A stretch of DNA of 64,000 bases from an uncultured Collinsella sp. Its GTDB lineage: Bacteria; Actinomycetota; Coriobacteriia; Coriobacteriales; Coriobacteriaceae. A program made the translations under genes and the position numbers. The DNA lies in NCBI GenBank assembly GCA_937982065.1, contig CALJMO010000067.1, forward strand, positions 62,001-126,000, in the 5' to 3' direction. Every line of letters begins with the position of its first letter. The first letter of the stretch is position 1. This document shows, piece after piece, positions 1 through 8,378 of the stretch. The notes under the pieces are model-generated. The model searched no databases and was not told the DNA's origin. It saw nothing but the letters and a program-made list of their open reading frames with translations.

Positions 1-149
1 CCGCACGCAAGCAGTGCAAACGCCACGCCGGCGGCGCAAGCCTCAACCGCCGCAAACCAATCGCTACGCGCTCAACATATGCCTGCGGTATCATATTGCG
101 CCGTGTATCGTTTCCAAACACACGTCTCTATAACGTAACAGGAGATCAC
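1..149. other. upstream region of glmU
   Basis: No gene is visible. The sequence holds a weak -10-like TATCAT at 89-94 without a convincing -35 element. A ribosome-binding site (AGGAG) lies at 140-144, just before the glmU start. The end of any upstream gene lies outside the window. Confidence 0.4.
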
Positions 150-1562
150 ATGGACGCAACCGCAATTATCCTCGCTGCCGGCGAGGGCACCCGCATGAAG
201 TCGAACCACTGCAAGGTTTCGCACAAGATCCTGGGCAAGCCCATGGTCCAGTGGATCGTCGACGCCACCATCAAGGCCGGCTGCAGCCGCATCGTGGTCG
301 TCATCGGCAGCCACGCCGACGAGATGCGCGCCCTCATCGACGGCGCCTACGCCAGCAGCGCCACCAAGGTCGAGTGCGTCGAGCAGACCGAGCGCCTGGG
401 CACCGGTCACGCCGTGAAGGTCGCGCTCGAGGCCTGCGGCATCACGCAAGGCCCCGTCGTCGTGCTCAACGGCGACCTGCCGCTCATCACCGCCGACACC
501 GTCGCCAAGTTCGCACAGACCGTCGCTACCGGCGAGCTCGCCTGCACCGTCATGACCATGACCCCGCCCGACCCCTTCGGCTACGGCCGCATCAAGCTGG
601 GCGCCGACGGCCAGATCGAGCGCATCATCGAGCAGAAGGACTGCACGCCCGAGCAGGCCGCCACGCTGCTGGAGTGCAACGCCGGCTGCTACGCCTTCGA
701 CGGCGCGCAGCTCGCCGCCCACATCAACGAGATCGGCAACGACAACGCGCAGTCCGAGTACTATCTGCCCGACATGCTCGAAATCCTCAAGGGTCACGGC
801 CAGGCGGTCTCCATCTTCCACTGCGACGACTACCGCGACGGCCTGGGCGTCAACAGCCGCATCCAGCTCGCGCAGCTCACCGCCATTGCGCGCGACCGCA
901 TCAACGAGCACTGGATGGCCGAGGGCGTCACGTTCATCGATCCCACGCAGGCCTGGATCGGCCCCGACGCCGTTATCGGCCGCGACACCGTCGTGTGGCC
1001 GCAGACGCACCTAATCGGCCACGTCACCGTGGGCGAGGAGTGCCAGCTCGGCCCCAACAGCCGCCTCACCGACACCACCGTCGGCAGCGGCTGCACCATC
1101 GATGAGACCATCGCCATCGAGGCCGTCATCGAGAACGGCGTCGACTGCGGCCCGCGCGCCTACCTGCGCCCGGGTACCCACATGCTCGACGGATCCAAGG
1201 CCGGCACGCACGTGGAGATCAAGAAGTCCACGATCGGCGAGGGCTCCAAGGTGCCGCACCTGTCCTACATCGGCGACACCACCATGGGCTCCGGCGTCAA
1301 CGTGGGCGCAGGCTCCATCACCTGCAACTACGACGGCGTGCACAAGCACAAGACCGTCATCGGCAAGGACGCCTTCATCGGTTCCGACACCATGATGGTC
1401 GCGCCCGCCCAGATCGGCGACGGCGCGCTCGTGGCCGCCGGCTCCGTCATCACCGAGCCGGTCCCGGCCGACGCACTCGGTCTGGGCCGCGCCCGTCAGG
1501 TAAACATTGAGGGCTGGGCCGCCGATTATCGCCGCCGTCTGCACGGGGACGACGAGGTATAA
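150..1562 (+). CDS. glmU: bifunctional UDP-GlcNAc pyrophosphorylase / glucosamine-1-phosphate acetyltransferase
   Basis: Makes UDP-N-acetylglucosamine for peptidoglycan: it acetylates glucosamine-1-phosphate with acetyl-CoA and then couples it to UTP. The N-terminal nucleotidyltransferase domain (about residues 1-235) opens with the signature LAAGEGTRMKS. The C-terminal half is a left-handed beta-helix of hexapeptide repeats with YLRPG, the catalytic-His region KVPHLSYIGD and NVGAGSITCNYDG. At 470 aa the length is normal. I place the start at the ATG at 150 because AGGAG precedes it; an upstream in-frame start at 96 has no such site. It is followed by a terminator and then prs, a classic gene order. 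Confidence 0.96.
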   Translation: MDATAIILAAGEGTRMKSNHCKVSHKILGKPMVQWIVDATIKAGCSRIVVVIGSHADEMRALIDGAYASSATKVECVEQTERLGTGHAVKVALEACGITQGPVVVLNGDLPLITADTVAKFAQTVATGELACTVMTMTPPDPFGYGRIKLGADGQIERIIEQKDCTPEQAATLLECNAGCYAFDGAQLAAHINEIGNDNAQSEYYLPDMLEILKGHGQAVSIFHCDDYRDGLGVNSRIQLAQLTAIARDRINEHWMAEGVTFIDPTQAWIGPDAVIGRDTVVWPQTHLIGHVTVGEECQLGPNSRLTDTTVGSGCTIDETIAIEAVIENGVDCGPRAYLRPGTHMLDGSKAGTHVEIKKSTIGEGSKVPHLSYIGDTTMGSGVNVGAGSITCNYDGVHKHKTVIGKDAFIGSDTMMVAPAQIGDGALVAAGSVITEPVPADALGLGRARQVNIEGWAADYRRRLHGDDEV

Positions 1563-1577
1563 CGTTTTACCAAGCAC

Positions 1578-1611
1578 AAAAGGAGCTGTTCCCTGGGGAC
1601 GGCTCCTTTTT
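1578..1611 (+). terminator. intrinsic terminator after glmU
   Basis: AAAAGGAGC (1578-1586) pairs with GCTCCTTTTT (1602-1611), followed by TC. The hairpin begins 16 bases after the glmU stop and ends in a T run. Confidence 0.85.
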
Positions 1612-1680
1612 CTATCGTGACCTGCGCGACCGGATGAGTGGTCGGTTCGTGTCCGTTGACGGTAAAGACGTTATCAAGAC

Positions 1681-1708
1681 CTGATAAACCCCGCATCGCG
1701 GTTACAAT
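1681..1708 (+). promoter_or_regulatory. probable prs promoter
   Basis: CTGATA (1681-1686, -35-like) and TACAAT (1703-1708, -10) are separated by 16 bp. They lie about 45 bp upstream of the prs start, after the glmU terminator. The -10 is good and the -35 is weak. Confidence 0.45.
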
Positions 1709-1753
1709 GCAACAAGGCATCTATATGGCATTCGATGTTAAAGGAGAAGGGTA

Positions 1754-2740
1754 ATGCCGATTAATGATCCCGAGAAGTCGGAGAATATGCGCAAGTCCAT
1801 CCGCGTGTATTCCGGTTCCTCCAACCGTCCCCTCGCTCAGAAGATCGCTGAGTACCTTGGGGTCGAGCTTTCGGGCCTTACGCTAAAGCAGTTCGCCAAC
1901 GGTGAGATTTACGCCCGCTACGACGAGACCGTCCGTGGCGCCGACGTCTTCCTGATTCAGTCCGTGGCCGGCGGCAACGTCAACGACATGCTCATGGAGC
2001 TGCTCATCGCCACCGACGCTGCCAAGCGTGCATCCGCCCGCTCCATCACCGCTGTTATCACCCACTACGGCTATGCCCGCCAGGACCGCAAGGCCGGCCC
2101 GCGCGAGCCCATCACTGCCCGCCTCGTCGCCAACCTGCTCGAGCGCGCCGGTGTCAACCGTATCATCACCCTCGACCTGCACCAGGGCCAGATCCAGGGC
2201 TTCTTCGATATCCCGGTTAACCACCTGTCCGCACTGCCGCTGTTTGGCCAGTACTACAACAACATGCACTTCGACACCGACAACCTAGTTGTCGTCTCCC
2301 CCGACGTGGGCCGCGCCAAGGCCGCCAAGAAGCTGTCCGACATGCTCGGTTGCAGCCTCGCTATCGCCCACAAGGGCCGTCCGCGCCACAACGCCGCCGA
2401 AGTCATGGGTATCATCGGTGATATCGAGGGCAAGACCTGCATCATCAACGACGACATGATCGACACCGCAGGCACCCTGTGCGCCAACGTCAAGGAGCTC
2501 AAAGCCATGGGCGCCGGCGACATCTACGTGTGCGCCACCCACGGCATCTTCTCTGGTCCGGCCATCGAGCGTCTGAACGACGCTCCGATTGTCGAGTGCC
2601 TCGTCACCGATGCCATTCCCGTCGAGGTCGGCGGCAAGATCAAGACCATCTCGGTCGCCGAGGAGTTCGCTCAGGCCATCTCCGCCGTTTACCATGAGGA
2701 GCCCGTCTCCACGCTCGTCGGCGGCGACTTCGCGCTGTAA
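1754..2740 (+). CDS. prs: ribose-phosphate pyrophosphokinase (PRPP synthase)
   Basis: Transfers pyrophosphate from ATP to ribose-5-phosphate, giving PRPP for purine, pyrimidine, NAD, histidine and tryptophan synthesis. The 328-aa protein shows the N-terminal SIRVYSGSSNRPLAQKIAEY region, the metal/ATP segment around DLHQGQIQGFFDIP, VVSPDVGRAKAAKKL, and the ribose-5-phosphate loop DDMIDTAGTL. The start at 1754 has AAGGAGAAGG upstream; an internal Met at residue 12 is also possible. It follows glmU, as in many Gram-positive bacteria. PRPP made here feeds purF in this window. Confidence 0.96.
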   Translation: MPINDPEKSENMRKSIRVYSGSSNRPLAQKIAEYLGVELSGLTLKQFANGEIYARYDETVRGADVFLIQSVAGGNVNDMLMELLIATDAAKRASARSITAVITHYGYARQDRKAGPREPITARLVANLLERAGVNRIITLDLHQGQIQGFFDIPVNHLSALPLFGQYYNNMHFDTDNLVVVSPDVGRAKAAKKLSDMLGCSLAIAHKGRPRHNAAEVMGIIGDIEGKTCIINDDMIDTAGTLCANVKELKAMGAGDIYVCATHGIFSGPAIERLNDAPIVECLVTDAIPVEVGGKIKTISVAEEFAQAISAVYHEEPVSTLVGGDFAL

Positions 2741-2773
2741 TCCAGCGTGCATCTCATCATCTTTGGTGTTTTT

Positions 2774-2805
2774 AAAGGGTCGGAAGCTCGCTTCCGACCC
2801 TTTTT
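2774..2805 (+). terminator. intrinsic terminator after prs
   Basis: A perfect 13-bp stem, AAAGGGTCGGAAG / CTTCCGACCCTTT, with a CTCG loop and a T run. It lies 33 bp downstream of the prs stop. Confidence 0.92.
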
Positions 2806-2826
2806 CTACCCCTCGACAACCTTCCC

Positions 2827-3019
2827 TGGACAATTAGTTCAGATACGTATTTTTTTAAAGCTCCAAAGGCCGTTCTGAGCTCCCCGGCGAACGCCATACT
2901 GCCCAAAGCTCATCGCTTTCGAGTACGACCGCCGCATATTTACCCTCAAATCGCCCTCGAAAGCCCTTAGAAACGCCTCGAACGCCCGCCGTCTTATACG
3001 TATCTGAACTAACTGTCCA
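2827..3019. repeat. TIR element, copy A (193 bp)
   Basis: Bounded by 24-bp terminal inverted repeats at 2827-2850 and 2996-3019 that begin TGGACAATTAGTTCAGATAC (left) and TGGACAGTTAGTTCAGATAC (right, read on the minus strand). The arms differ at one base and each ends internally in ATACGTAT. Sister copies lie at 4344-4547 and 22421-22623. The interiors differ between copies. No target-site duplication is obvious. This copy sits 163 bp upstream of the nuclease-like gene at 3183. Confidence 0.85.
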
Positions 3020-3182
3020 GTAGCTATCGTCAACCTTCGCGGCAGAGCTCAATTTCCTGCAATCCCCTCAACCGATTCCACCGATTTCATAACACCCAGC
3101 CGTTCATGGCGCGCAGCGCCCCGCTGAGCGAAAAGAACGGTATGGCGGTCGCATTCTGCCGCCAACTTAGTACGTTATAGCT

Positions 3183-4310
3183 ATGACGACCGTGATTTCA
3201 CATCTCTCCGCCCTCCGCGCAATTCGTCGCGCACGACGGGCGTACTCTGCCCTACCCTGGGACTCCGTTGATAGCGAACAGCAAGCACAGGCCTTGGCTG
3301 GCTGCATTCCCAACAATGACGCGATAGACTTTGGCGCACTTTCGATACTCGACGCCTGGAATGAAGATGATTCCGAACTGCTCGATCTTCTCGTTTCAAA
3401 CGAAGACAACAGGCGCCCCGACAAGCGACTTCTTCAGCATATTCTCTCCGCTCCGCTTCCTGAAGGTGCAATTATGCACGTCGAGGCCGACATCTACGCT
3501 ACGTCTCCTGCCATGACAGCCATGCTTTGTTCCAAGAATGAATCAGTCGCCAAAACCTTGATGCTACTCATGGAACTGCTCGGAACCTACTCCCTTCCTC
3601 CCGGGGCAACATACCCCATTGCCCATGACGACATCTGGCCCAAGGGCGATGGCTGCGCAGCGACGGGCGATCTCGATTGCTTGGGCAACCAGTCGGTGGT
3701 CGAGCAACAGAACGAAACCCGCTACGAACAGGCACACTACAAATGCGAGCCCGCCACGACCATCGAAGAGCTCGAGACTGTTGCACAGCTTGCCAAAAGC
3801 AGCTCATACACCTCGTTTCGCACGGCAGTCAAGCTCGCCCGACCCGGATCTGCATCCCCAGCCGAATCCCTAATGTTTGCCGTTCTCGGAGCGCCCATGC
3901 GCTTTGGCGGATTCGGATGTTGCAGCCTGCCCATGGGAGGCCTGCTACTCAACTATCGAATCGACTTCGACACCCTTGCGGTCAACATGTCCTCGGGCAT
4001 CCCCTATGCCATCTGTGACCTATATTGCCCGGCAGCCGGAGTCGACAACGAATACAACGGAATTGGGCACGAGCTTCAAAACGCTCGCATCCACGATGGC
4101 AATCGAAATAATGGCCTCAAGGCAATGGGCATCCACGTCCTGGTTATCAATCGCGACCAAATGAAAGACCTTGTTGCACTCGAAGCCTTCGCCCAAACGA
4201 TGCATCGACTCGCGGGAGTCCGATTCCGATACCGTATCAAGGGCTATCGCAAGCGTCAGGCCGCTTGGCTCAACGCCCTGCGGGCCGGAATCAGCCTTGC
4301 GCCGGTCTAA
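3183..4310 (+). CDS. predicted PD-(D/E)XK-like nuclease-family protein (uncharacterised)
   Basis: A 375-aa protein I do not recognise by name. Its C-terminal third resembles DUF559/Vsr-like nuclease folds: an SASPAE motif (residues 223-228), Asp279, then Glu290-Tyr-Asn292-Gly, His296 and a following helix with DGNRNN (305-310). The usual catalytic Lys of E-x-K is Asn here, so activity is doubtful. A paralogue with the same SASPxE motif and an intact E-Y-K lies at 39027. An N-terminal segment with TSP and ELLGTY motifs resembles the front half of AbiEi-like proteins, but weakly. No good ribosome-binding site precedes the ATG. The gene sits between inverted copies of a 24-bp-TIR element, in the gap between prs and pth where other genomes often carry rplY/ctc. 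Confidence 0.7.
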   Translation: MTTVISHLSALRAIRRARRAYSALPWDSVDSEQQAQALAGCIPNNDAIDFGALSILDAWNEDDSELLDLLVSNEDNRRPDKRLLQHILSAPLPEGAIMHVEADIYATSPAMTAMLCSKNESVAKTLMLLMELLGTYSLPPGATYPIAHDDIWPKGDGCAATGDLDCLGNQSVVEQQNETRYEQAHYKCEPATTIEELETVAQLAKSSSYTSFRTAVKLARPGSASPAESLMFAVLGAPMRFGGFGCCSLPMGGLLLNYRIDFDTLAVNMSSGIPYAICDLYCPAAGVDNEYNGIGHELQNARIHDGNRNNGLKAMGIHVLVINRDQMKDLVALEAFAQTMHRLAGVRFRYRIKGYRKRQAAWLNALRAGISLAPV

Positions 4311-4343
4311 ACGGCGAATCACCCGCGCGCCGCCGAACAGGAC

Positions 4344-4547
4344 TGGACAGTTAGTTCAAATACGTATAAATGGACACATTGAATTAGGCTGTTTTGCGGC
4401 TATCTCTATACCATTCGCCCTATTTGAAGGCAGGGTAGACTTCAAAACAGCGCCATATGAACTAACTAAAGCTCCAAAACAACGTATCGGCATTGAATTG
4501 AGCACTTCGAGCCCTCAGAACTTATACGTATCCGAACTAACTGTCCA
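4344..4547. repeat. TIR element, copy B (204 bp)
   Basis: TIR arms lie at 4344-4367 and 4524-4547. They have the same ends as copy A (TGGACAGTTAGTTCAAATAC on the left, one change from the consensus). It begins 33 bp after the stop of the nuclease-like gene. The interior contains AAAGCTCCAAA, also found just inside the TIR of copy A, and an extra internal GAACTAACT partial end, suggesting internal rearrangement. Confidence 0.85.
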
Positions 4548-4661
4548 CCTCTGATTTCGACGGCCGTCCAAACGCCCCTAAACGCCCTCAATTACCCTCC
4601 ATTTGACAGCGGCAACAGGGTCGCTCACCATAGCAGGCGACAAATCGACGAAAGGAAGCAC

Positions 4662-5291
4662 ATGGCAGCTGCACAGCCGCTTAAGATTCGCATGGTTGCC
4701 GGGCTTGGCAACCCTGGCGATGAGTATGCCGAGACCCGCCACAACGCTGGCTTCAAAGCAATCGACGAGTTGGCCCGTCAGGCCGGCGTCACGTACTGGA
4801 AAAACCAAGCAGGCGCCGAGGTCGCGCTCATCAACATCAACGATGCCGAGGAAGAGAACGGCAAGCGCCAGATTGTACTGGTCAAGCCGCAGTCGTACAT
4901 GAACACCTCGGGCGGACCCATCTCCAAGCTCTGCCGCGAGTACAAGATCAAGGCCGAGGAGCTGCTCGTCATCCACGACGAGCTCGACATTCCCGCCGGC
5001 GACGTACGTGTTAAGGTGGGCGGCGGCCACGCCGGCCACAACGGCCTGCGCTCCATCATCGACAAGATGGGCAGCCGCGACTTCAGCCGCATCCGCACCG
5101 GTATCGGCAACCCTCCCGGCAAGATGGCCGTGGCAGATTACGTGCTCAAGCAGCTGCGCGCCCGCGAGGCCGAGGACTTCCAGAACACCTGCGCCCGCGC
5201 GGCCGACGCCGCCGGCCTGGCGATCGTGCACGGCGTGGTCTATGCCCGCGACCATGTCAACGGCGCCGCCTCCGCCAACGGCAAGCACTAA
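4662..5291 (+). CDS. pth: peptidyl-tRNA hydrolase
   Basis: Cleaves peptidyl-tRNA released from stalled ribosomes, recycling tRNA in the cytoplasm. The 209-aa protein has the family's active-site landmarks: GLGNPGDEYAETRHNAGF with the catalytic His, KPQSYMNTSGG, HDELDIPAG, GGGHAGHNGLRSI and the terminal RIRTGIGNPPG. AAAGGAAG precedes the ATG. A TTGACA at 4603-4608 could be a -35 element but no matching -10 is clear. In other Gram-positive genomes pth follows prs closely; here the nuclease/TIR cassette separates them. Confidence 0.95.
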   Translation: MAAAQPLKIRMVAGLGNPGDEYAETRHNAGFKAIDELARQAGVTYWKNQAGAEVALININDAEEENGKRQIVLVKPQSYMNTSGGPISKLCREYKIKAEELLVIHDELDIPAGDVRVKVGGGHAGHNGLRSIIDKMGSRDFSRIRTGIGNPPGKMAVADYVLKQLRAREAEDFQNTCARAADAAGLAIVHGVVYARDHVNGAASANGKH

Positions 5292-5303
5292 AACCTATCA
5301 TTT

Positions 5304-5480
5304 AGGAACAGGTTTATTTTGGCAGGTTTTACCTGCGGAAACGCCCCAGTTGCGGCATCGCAATCAACCGCGCGCCGACATACATGCATAGCATCCCAAA
5401 GGGGGCCTGCCTCATCACAACCCGAGGCCGGCCCCATTTGCCGTTTTACCTGATAAAACCGACCAAAATAAACCTCTCCC
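5304..5480. repeat. inverted pair of AGGTTTATTTTGG repeats
   Basis: Left arm 5304-5337 (ACAGGTTTATTTTGGCAGG core) and right arm 5443-5480 (reverse-complement copy). They enclose a GC-rich hairpin. A third copy lies at 16882-16929 beside the purF stop. All three are in intergenic DNA. Confidence 0.75.
5398..5440 (+). terminator. hairpin downstream of pth
   Basis: GGGGGCCTGCCTC pairs with GAGGCCGGCCCC across a short loop, with only a weak T run after it. It probably ends the pth transcript. Confidence 0.5.
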
Positions 5481-5554
5481 CCTTTGGTAGGCCAAAGTGG
5501 ATAAACCCTGCTCCCAACCGCCGAAGACACACGTAAGTGACATGTCCATGAGGG

Positions 5555-5560
5555 TATAAT
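5555..5560 (+). promoter_or_regulatory. -10 box upstream of nfnA
   Basis: TATAAT lies 105 bp before the nfnA start, in an otherwise GC-rich stretch. No good -35 element at the right distance is seen. Confidence 0.4.
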
Positions 5561-5665
5561 TTGCACCGTATGTCTGCACAACGCCTGTGCGCGTACGGTT
5601 TTATTCGGGCTACCGTCCATTTCCGTGGAGGCACGGTTCGGCGGCCCTAACAAGAGAGGGGTTCT

Positions 5666-6505
5666 ATGTATAAGATCCTGGAGAAGACGCAGTTCTCGGA
5701 GAAGGTGTTCAAGTTCCGCATCGAGGCGCCTGCAATCGCCAAGCATGCGCACGCTGGACAGTTCCTCATGGTTCGCGCCAACGAGACGGGCGAGCGCGTC
5801 CCGTTTACCCTGGCCGGCTGGAACGGTGACGAGGGCTGGGTCGAGTTCATCTTCATGGTGATCGGCAAGACCACCGAGATGCTTTCCACCTACGAGGCCG
5901 GCGAGTCGCTGCGCGACGTCGTGGGCCCGCTGGGAGTTCCCACCGAGATGGCCGAGGGCCCCTGCGCCGTCATTGGCGGCGGCGTCGGCCTGGCAATTGC
6001 CTTCCCGGTCGCCAAGCACCTGGTCGAGACCGGTCACGAAGTTCACGCCATCATGGGCGCCCGCACCAAGGACCTCCTGCTCATGGAGGACCAGTTCCGC
6101 GAGCTCCTCGACGAGGACCACATCCACATCACCACCGACGACGGCTCCTACGGCGAGCAGGGCGTTGTTACCGCTCCGCTGGAGCGCCTGCTGCAGGACA
6201 AGGCCGTGAGCCAGGTCTTCTGCGTCGGCCCCGTTCCGATGATGAAGTTCTCGACCCTCACCGCCCAGAAATACGACACCCCCATCACCGCGTCCCTCAA
6301 CCCCATCATGGTTGACGGCACCGGTATGTGCGGCTGCTGCCGCGTCGAGGTGGGCGGCGTGACCAAGTTCGCTTGCGTCGACGGCCCCGACTTCGATGCC
6401 ACCCTGGTCGACTGGGATGACCTTCGTGCCCGCCAGGCCGCTTACCGTTCCGAAGAGGGCGAGTCCCTCAAGGCCTATGAGGAAAAGAGCTGCGCATGCC
6501 ACTAG
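5666..6505 (+). CDS. nfnA: NADH-dependent reduced ferredoxin:NADP+ oxidoreductase subunit A (sulfide dehydrogenase beta type)
   Basis: A 279-aa flavoprotein of the ferredoxin-NADP reductase/PyrK family. It has an FAD-binding beta barrel (GQFLMVRANETGERVPFTL), an NAD-binding segment (AVIGGGVGLAIAFPVAKHL) and a C-terminal [2Fe-2S] cysteine cluster in GTGMCGCCRVEVGG with a further Cys in KFACVDGP. Its stop overlaps the start of nfnB by 10 bp, so the two are translated together. The pair matches NfnAB/SudBA enzymes, which bifurcate electrons between NADPH, NAD+ and ferredoxin in anaerobes. PyrK is the main alternative for this subunit alone, but the partner rules it out. Confidence 0.87.
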   Translation: MYKILEKTQFSEKVFKFRIEAPAIAKHAHAGQFLMVRANETGERVPFTLAGWNGDEGWVEFIFMVIGKTTEMLSTYEAGESLRDVVGPLGVPTEMAEGPCAVIGGGVGLAIAFPVAKHLVETGHEVHAIMGARTKDLLLMEDQFRELLDEDHIHITTDDGSYGEQGVVTAPLERLLQDKAVSQVFCVGPVPMMKFSTLTAQKYDTPITASLNPIMVDGTGMCGCCRVEVGGVTKFACVDGPDFDATLVDWDDLRARQAAYRSEEGESLKAYEEKSCACH

Positions 6506-7905
6506 TTAACGGTCGTTTCGTTGCCGATATGAAGTCGCCCCGCACCCCCGATAACGAGGAGCCGGCTGCCGAGCGCGCCTGCGACTTCCGCCCCGTCGAC
6601 AAGGGCTTCACCGAGGAGATGGCGCTGGCCGAGGCTGAGCGCTGCCTCAACTGCAAGAAGCCGTTCTGTGTTGAGGGCTGCCCTGTCAACATCAACATTC
6701 CCCGCTTTATCGAGCAGATCCGCGCGAAGGACTTCGGCGGCGCTCTCGATACCATCCGCGAGGACTCCATGCTTCCCGCCATCTGCGGCCGCGTCTGCCC
6801 GCAGGAGAACCAGTGCGAGGGCAAGTGCATCCGTGGTAAGAAGTCCGAGCCCGTGGCCATCGGCCAGCTCGAGCGCTTCCTGGGTGACCGCCCCGAGCTC
6901 GCCTCCACGCCCAAGATGGCCCCCAAGAACGGCAAGAAGGTCGCCGTCGTTGGCTCCGGCCCGTCCGGCATCACCTGCGCCGGCGAGCTCGCCCGCAACG
7001 GCTTTGACGTCACCGTCTTTGAGGCCTTCTTCACCGGCGGCGGCGTGCTGGTCTACGGCATCCCCGAGTTCCGTCTGCCCAAGGCAGTCGTCAAGCGCGA
7101 GATTGACGGCCTGGAGGACATGGGCGTCAAGTTTGAGTACAACTCCGTCGTGGGCAACATGGCCACGGCCGAGGAGCTGTTCGAGCAGGGCTTCGACGCC
7201 ATCTACGTGGCGACCGGCGCTGGCCTGCCCAAGTTCCTCAACGTCCCCGGCGAGAACCTGCCCAACGTCTTCTTCGCGAACGAGTACCTCACCCGCGTGA
7301 ACCTGATGAAGGCCAACAAGTTCCCCGAGTACGACACCCCCACCAAGCACGGCAAGAACGTCGTCGTCTTTGGTGGCGGCAACGTGGCTATGGACGCCGT
7401 CCGTACCGCCAAGCGTCTGGGCGCCGAGCACGCCATCATCGCCTACCGTCGTACCGAGGACGAGATGCCCTGCCGTCGCGCCGAGCTGCACCACGCTAAG
7501 GCCGAGGGCGTCGAGGTTCTGCCGCTCGTCTCCCCGCTCGAGTTTGTCGCTGGCGAGGACGGCTCCGTGTGCGCCGTCAAGGTCCAGAAGATGGAGCTCG
7601 GCGAGCCTGACGAGTCCGGCCGTCGTCGCCCGGTGCCCATCGAGGGCGCCATCGAGGAGATCCCCTGCGACGTCGCAATCTCGGCTATCGGCACCAACGC
7701 CAACCCCTTCGCAAAGAAGATCGGCGGCAAGATGGAGCTCAACAAGTGGGGCTACATTGTTGCCGACGAGGAGACCGGCCAGACCACCGATCCCCGTATC
7801 TGGGCCGGCGGCGACATCGTCACCGGTGCCGCTACGGTCATTCTGGCGATGGGCGCCGGCAAGAAGGCCGCCGCTTCCATCACCAAGAGCCTACTGGGCG
7901 AGTAA
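6496..7905 (+). CDS. nfnB: NADPH-dependent glutamate synthase-like / NfnB subunit
   Basis: A 469-aa homologue of the glutamate synthase small subunit. Near the N-terminus it has two [4Fe-4S] cysteine sets (CLNCKKPFCVEGCP and CGRVCPQENQCEGKC), then an FAD dinucleotide fold (VAVVGSGPSGITCAGELARN), YGIPEFRLPK, an NADPH fold (VVVFGGGNVAMDAVRTAKRL) with the AYRR motif, and the closing AGGDIVTGAATVILAMGAG. Often annotated gltA. With nfnA directly upstream and no large glutamate synthase subunit nearby, the electron-bifurcating NADPH:ferredoxin role is more likely. Confidence 0.87.
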   Translation: MPLVNGRFVADMKSPRTPDNEEPAAERACDFRPVDKGFTEEMALAEAERCLNCKKPFCVEGCPVNINIPRFIEQIRAKDFGGALDTIREDSMLPAICGRVCPQENQCEGKCIRGKKSEPVAIGQLERFLGDRPELASTPKMAPKNGKKVAVVGSGPSGITCAGELARNGFDVTVFEAFFTGGGVLVYGIPEFRLPKAVVKREIDGLEDMGVKFEYNSVVGNMATAEELFEQGFDAIYVATGAGLPKFLNVPGENLPNVFFANEYLTRVNLMKANKFPEYDTPTKHGKNVVVFGGGNVAMDAVRTAKRLGAEHAIIAYRRTEDEMPCRRAELHHAKAEGVEVLPLVSPLEFVAGEDGSVCAVKVQKMELGEPDESGRRRPVPIEGAIEEIPCDVAISAIGTNANPFAKKIGGKMELNKWGYIVADEETGQTTDPRIWAGGDIVTGAATVILAMGAGKKAAASITKSLLGE

Positions 7906-7933
7906 TCATCCGCAGCGCTAGCCACCAAACGGC

Positions 7934-7972
7934 AAAGTCCCCGTCGAGCACACGCCCGGCGGGGACTTTTTC
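7934..7972 (+). terminator. intrinsic terminator after nfnB
   Basis: AAAGTCCCCGTC pairs with GGCGGGGACTTTTT around a GC-rich loop, 28 bp past the stop. Confidence 0.88.
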
Positions 7973-7987
7973 TATGCTGGCCGGCCG

Positions 7988-8022
7988 ACCACCACGATGG
8001 GGACAGGCACCTTTGTGGTGGT
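7988..8022. repeat. ACCACCAC...GTGGTGGT palindrome
   Basis: A short hairpin with ACCACCAC / GTGGTGGT arms enclosing GGGGACAGGCACC. A related unit at 8333-8369 (AACCACC...GTGGTGGTT) encloses TTGTCCCC. A partial copy lies at 42184-42212. These belong to a group of intergenic palindromes carrying GGGACAGG or CCTGTCCC. Confidence 0.7.
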
Positions 8023-8057
8023 TGGGGGCCTGGTCGGCAAACCAATTCCGGCGTTTG

Positions 8058-8276
8058 TCTCAATCTGTAACAGTTAGGCCCTGTTGAGCATCGTAGTTGT
8101 TACAGATCGAGATATTGCGCCAGCCGCCTCCGCTTTATCTCAATCTGTAACAGCTAGAGGCCAAATATGCCGCCTGGTGTTACAGATCAAGACGTTGGGC
8201 TGACGGCCGGACGGTTCATCTAAATCTGTAACAGTTAGAGCCATTTTCGCTGGCTTGGTGTTACAGATCGAGATTT
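8058..8276. repeat. array of three 80-bp-periodic hairpins
   Basis: Six half-sites alternate in orientation: TCTCAATCTGTAACAG and its inverse TGTTACAGATCGAGAT. The left-arm cores (CAATCTGTAA or AAATCTGTAA) start at 8061, 8141 and 8222, spaced 80 and 81 bp. Each unit is a 15-16-bp stem around a variable loop of about 25 bases starting GTTAG or GCTAG. The spacers between hairpins are 20-23 bases and differ. Not a CRISPR: arms are inverted and there is no cas gene. Confidence 0.8.
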
Positions 8277-8332
8277 TGCAAAAGCCGAGGATAGACACTG
8301 CCGCCAAGGCCTTCCCCTCGGCCTAAAACAAA

Positions 8333-8369
8333 AACCACCGCAAAGGTGCTTGTCCCCTTTGTGGTGGTT
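8333..8369. repeat. AACCACC...GTGGTGGTT palindrome
   Basis: Sister of the 7988-8022 unit, just past the end of the cytidylate-kinase-like gene. The stem may also act as its transcription terminator on the minus strand. Confidence 0.65.
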
Positions 8370-8378
8370 ATTGATCGG

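Noticed and set aside
2839..3033. Small minus-strand ORF through TIR copy A (and similar ones in copies B and C)
   Set aside because: No ribosome-binding site or recognisable family; the shared GQLVQIRI is dictated by the TIR. I treated them as non-coding and noted the open frame as a finding.
8058..8276. Possible CRISPR array
   Set aside because: Only three units; the arms are inverted rather than directly repeated, loops and spacers are both variable, and no cas gene is nearby.
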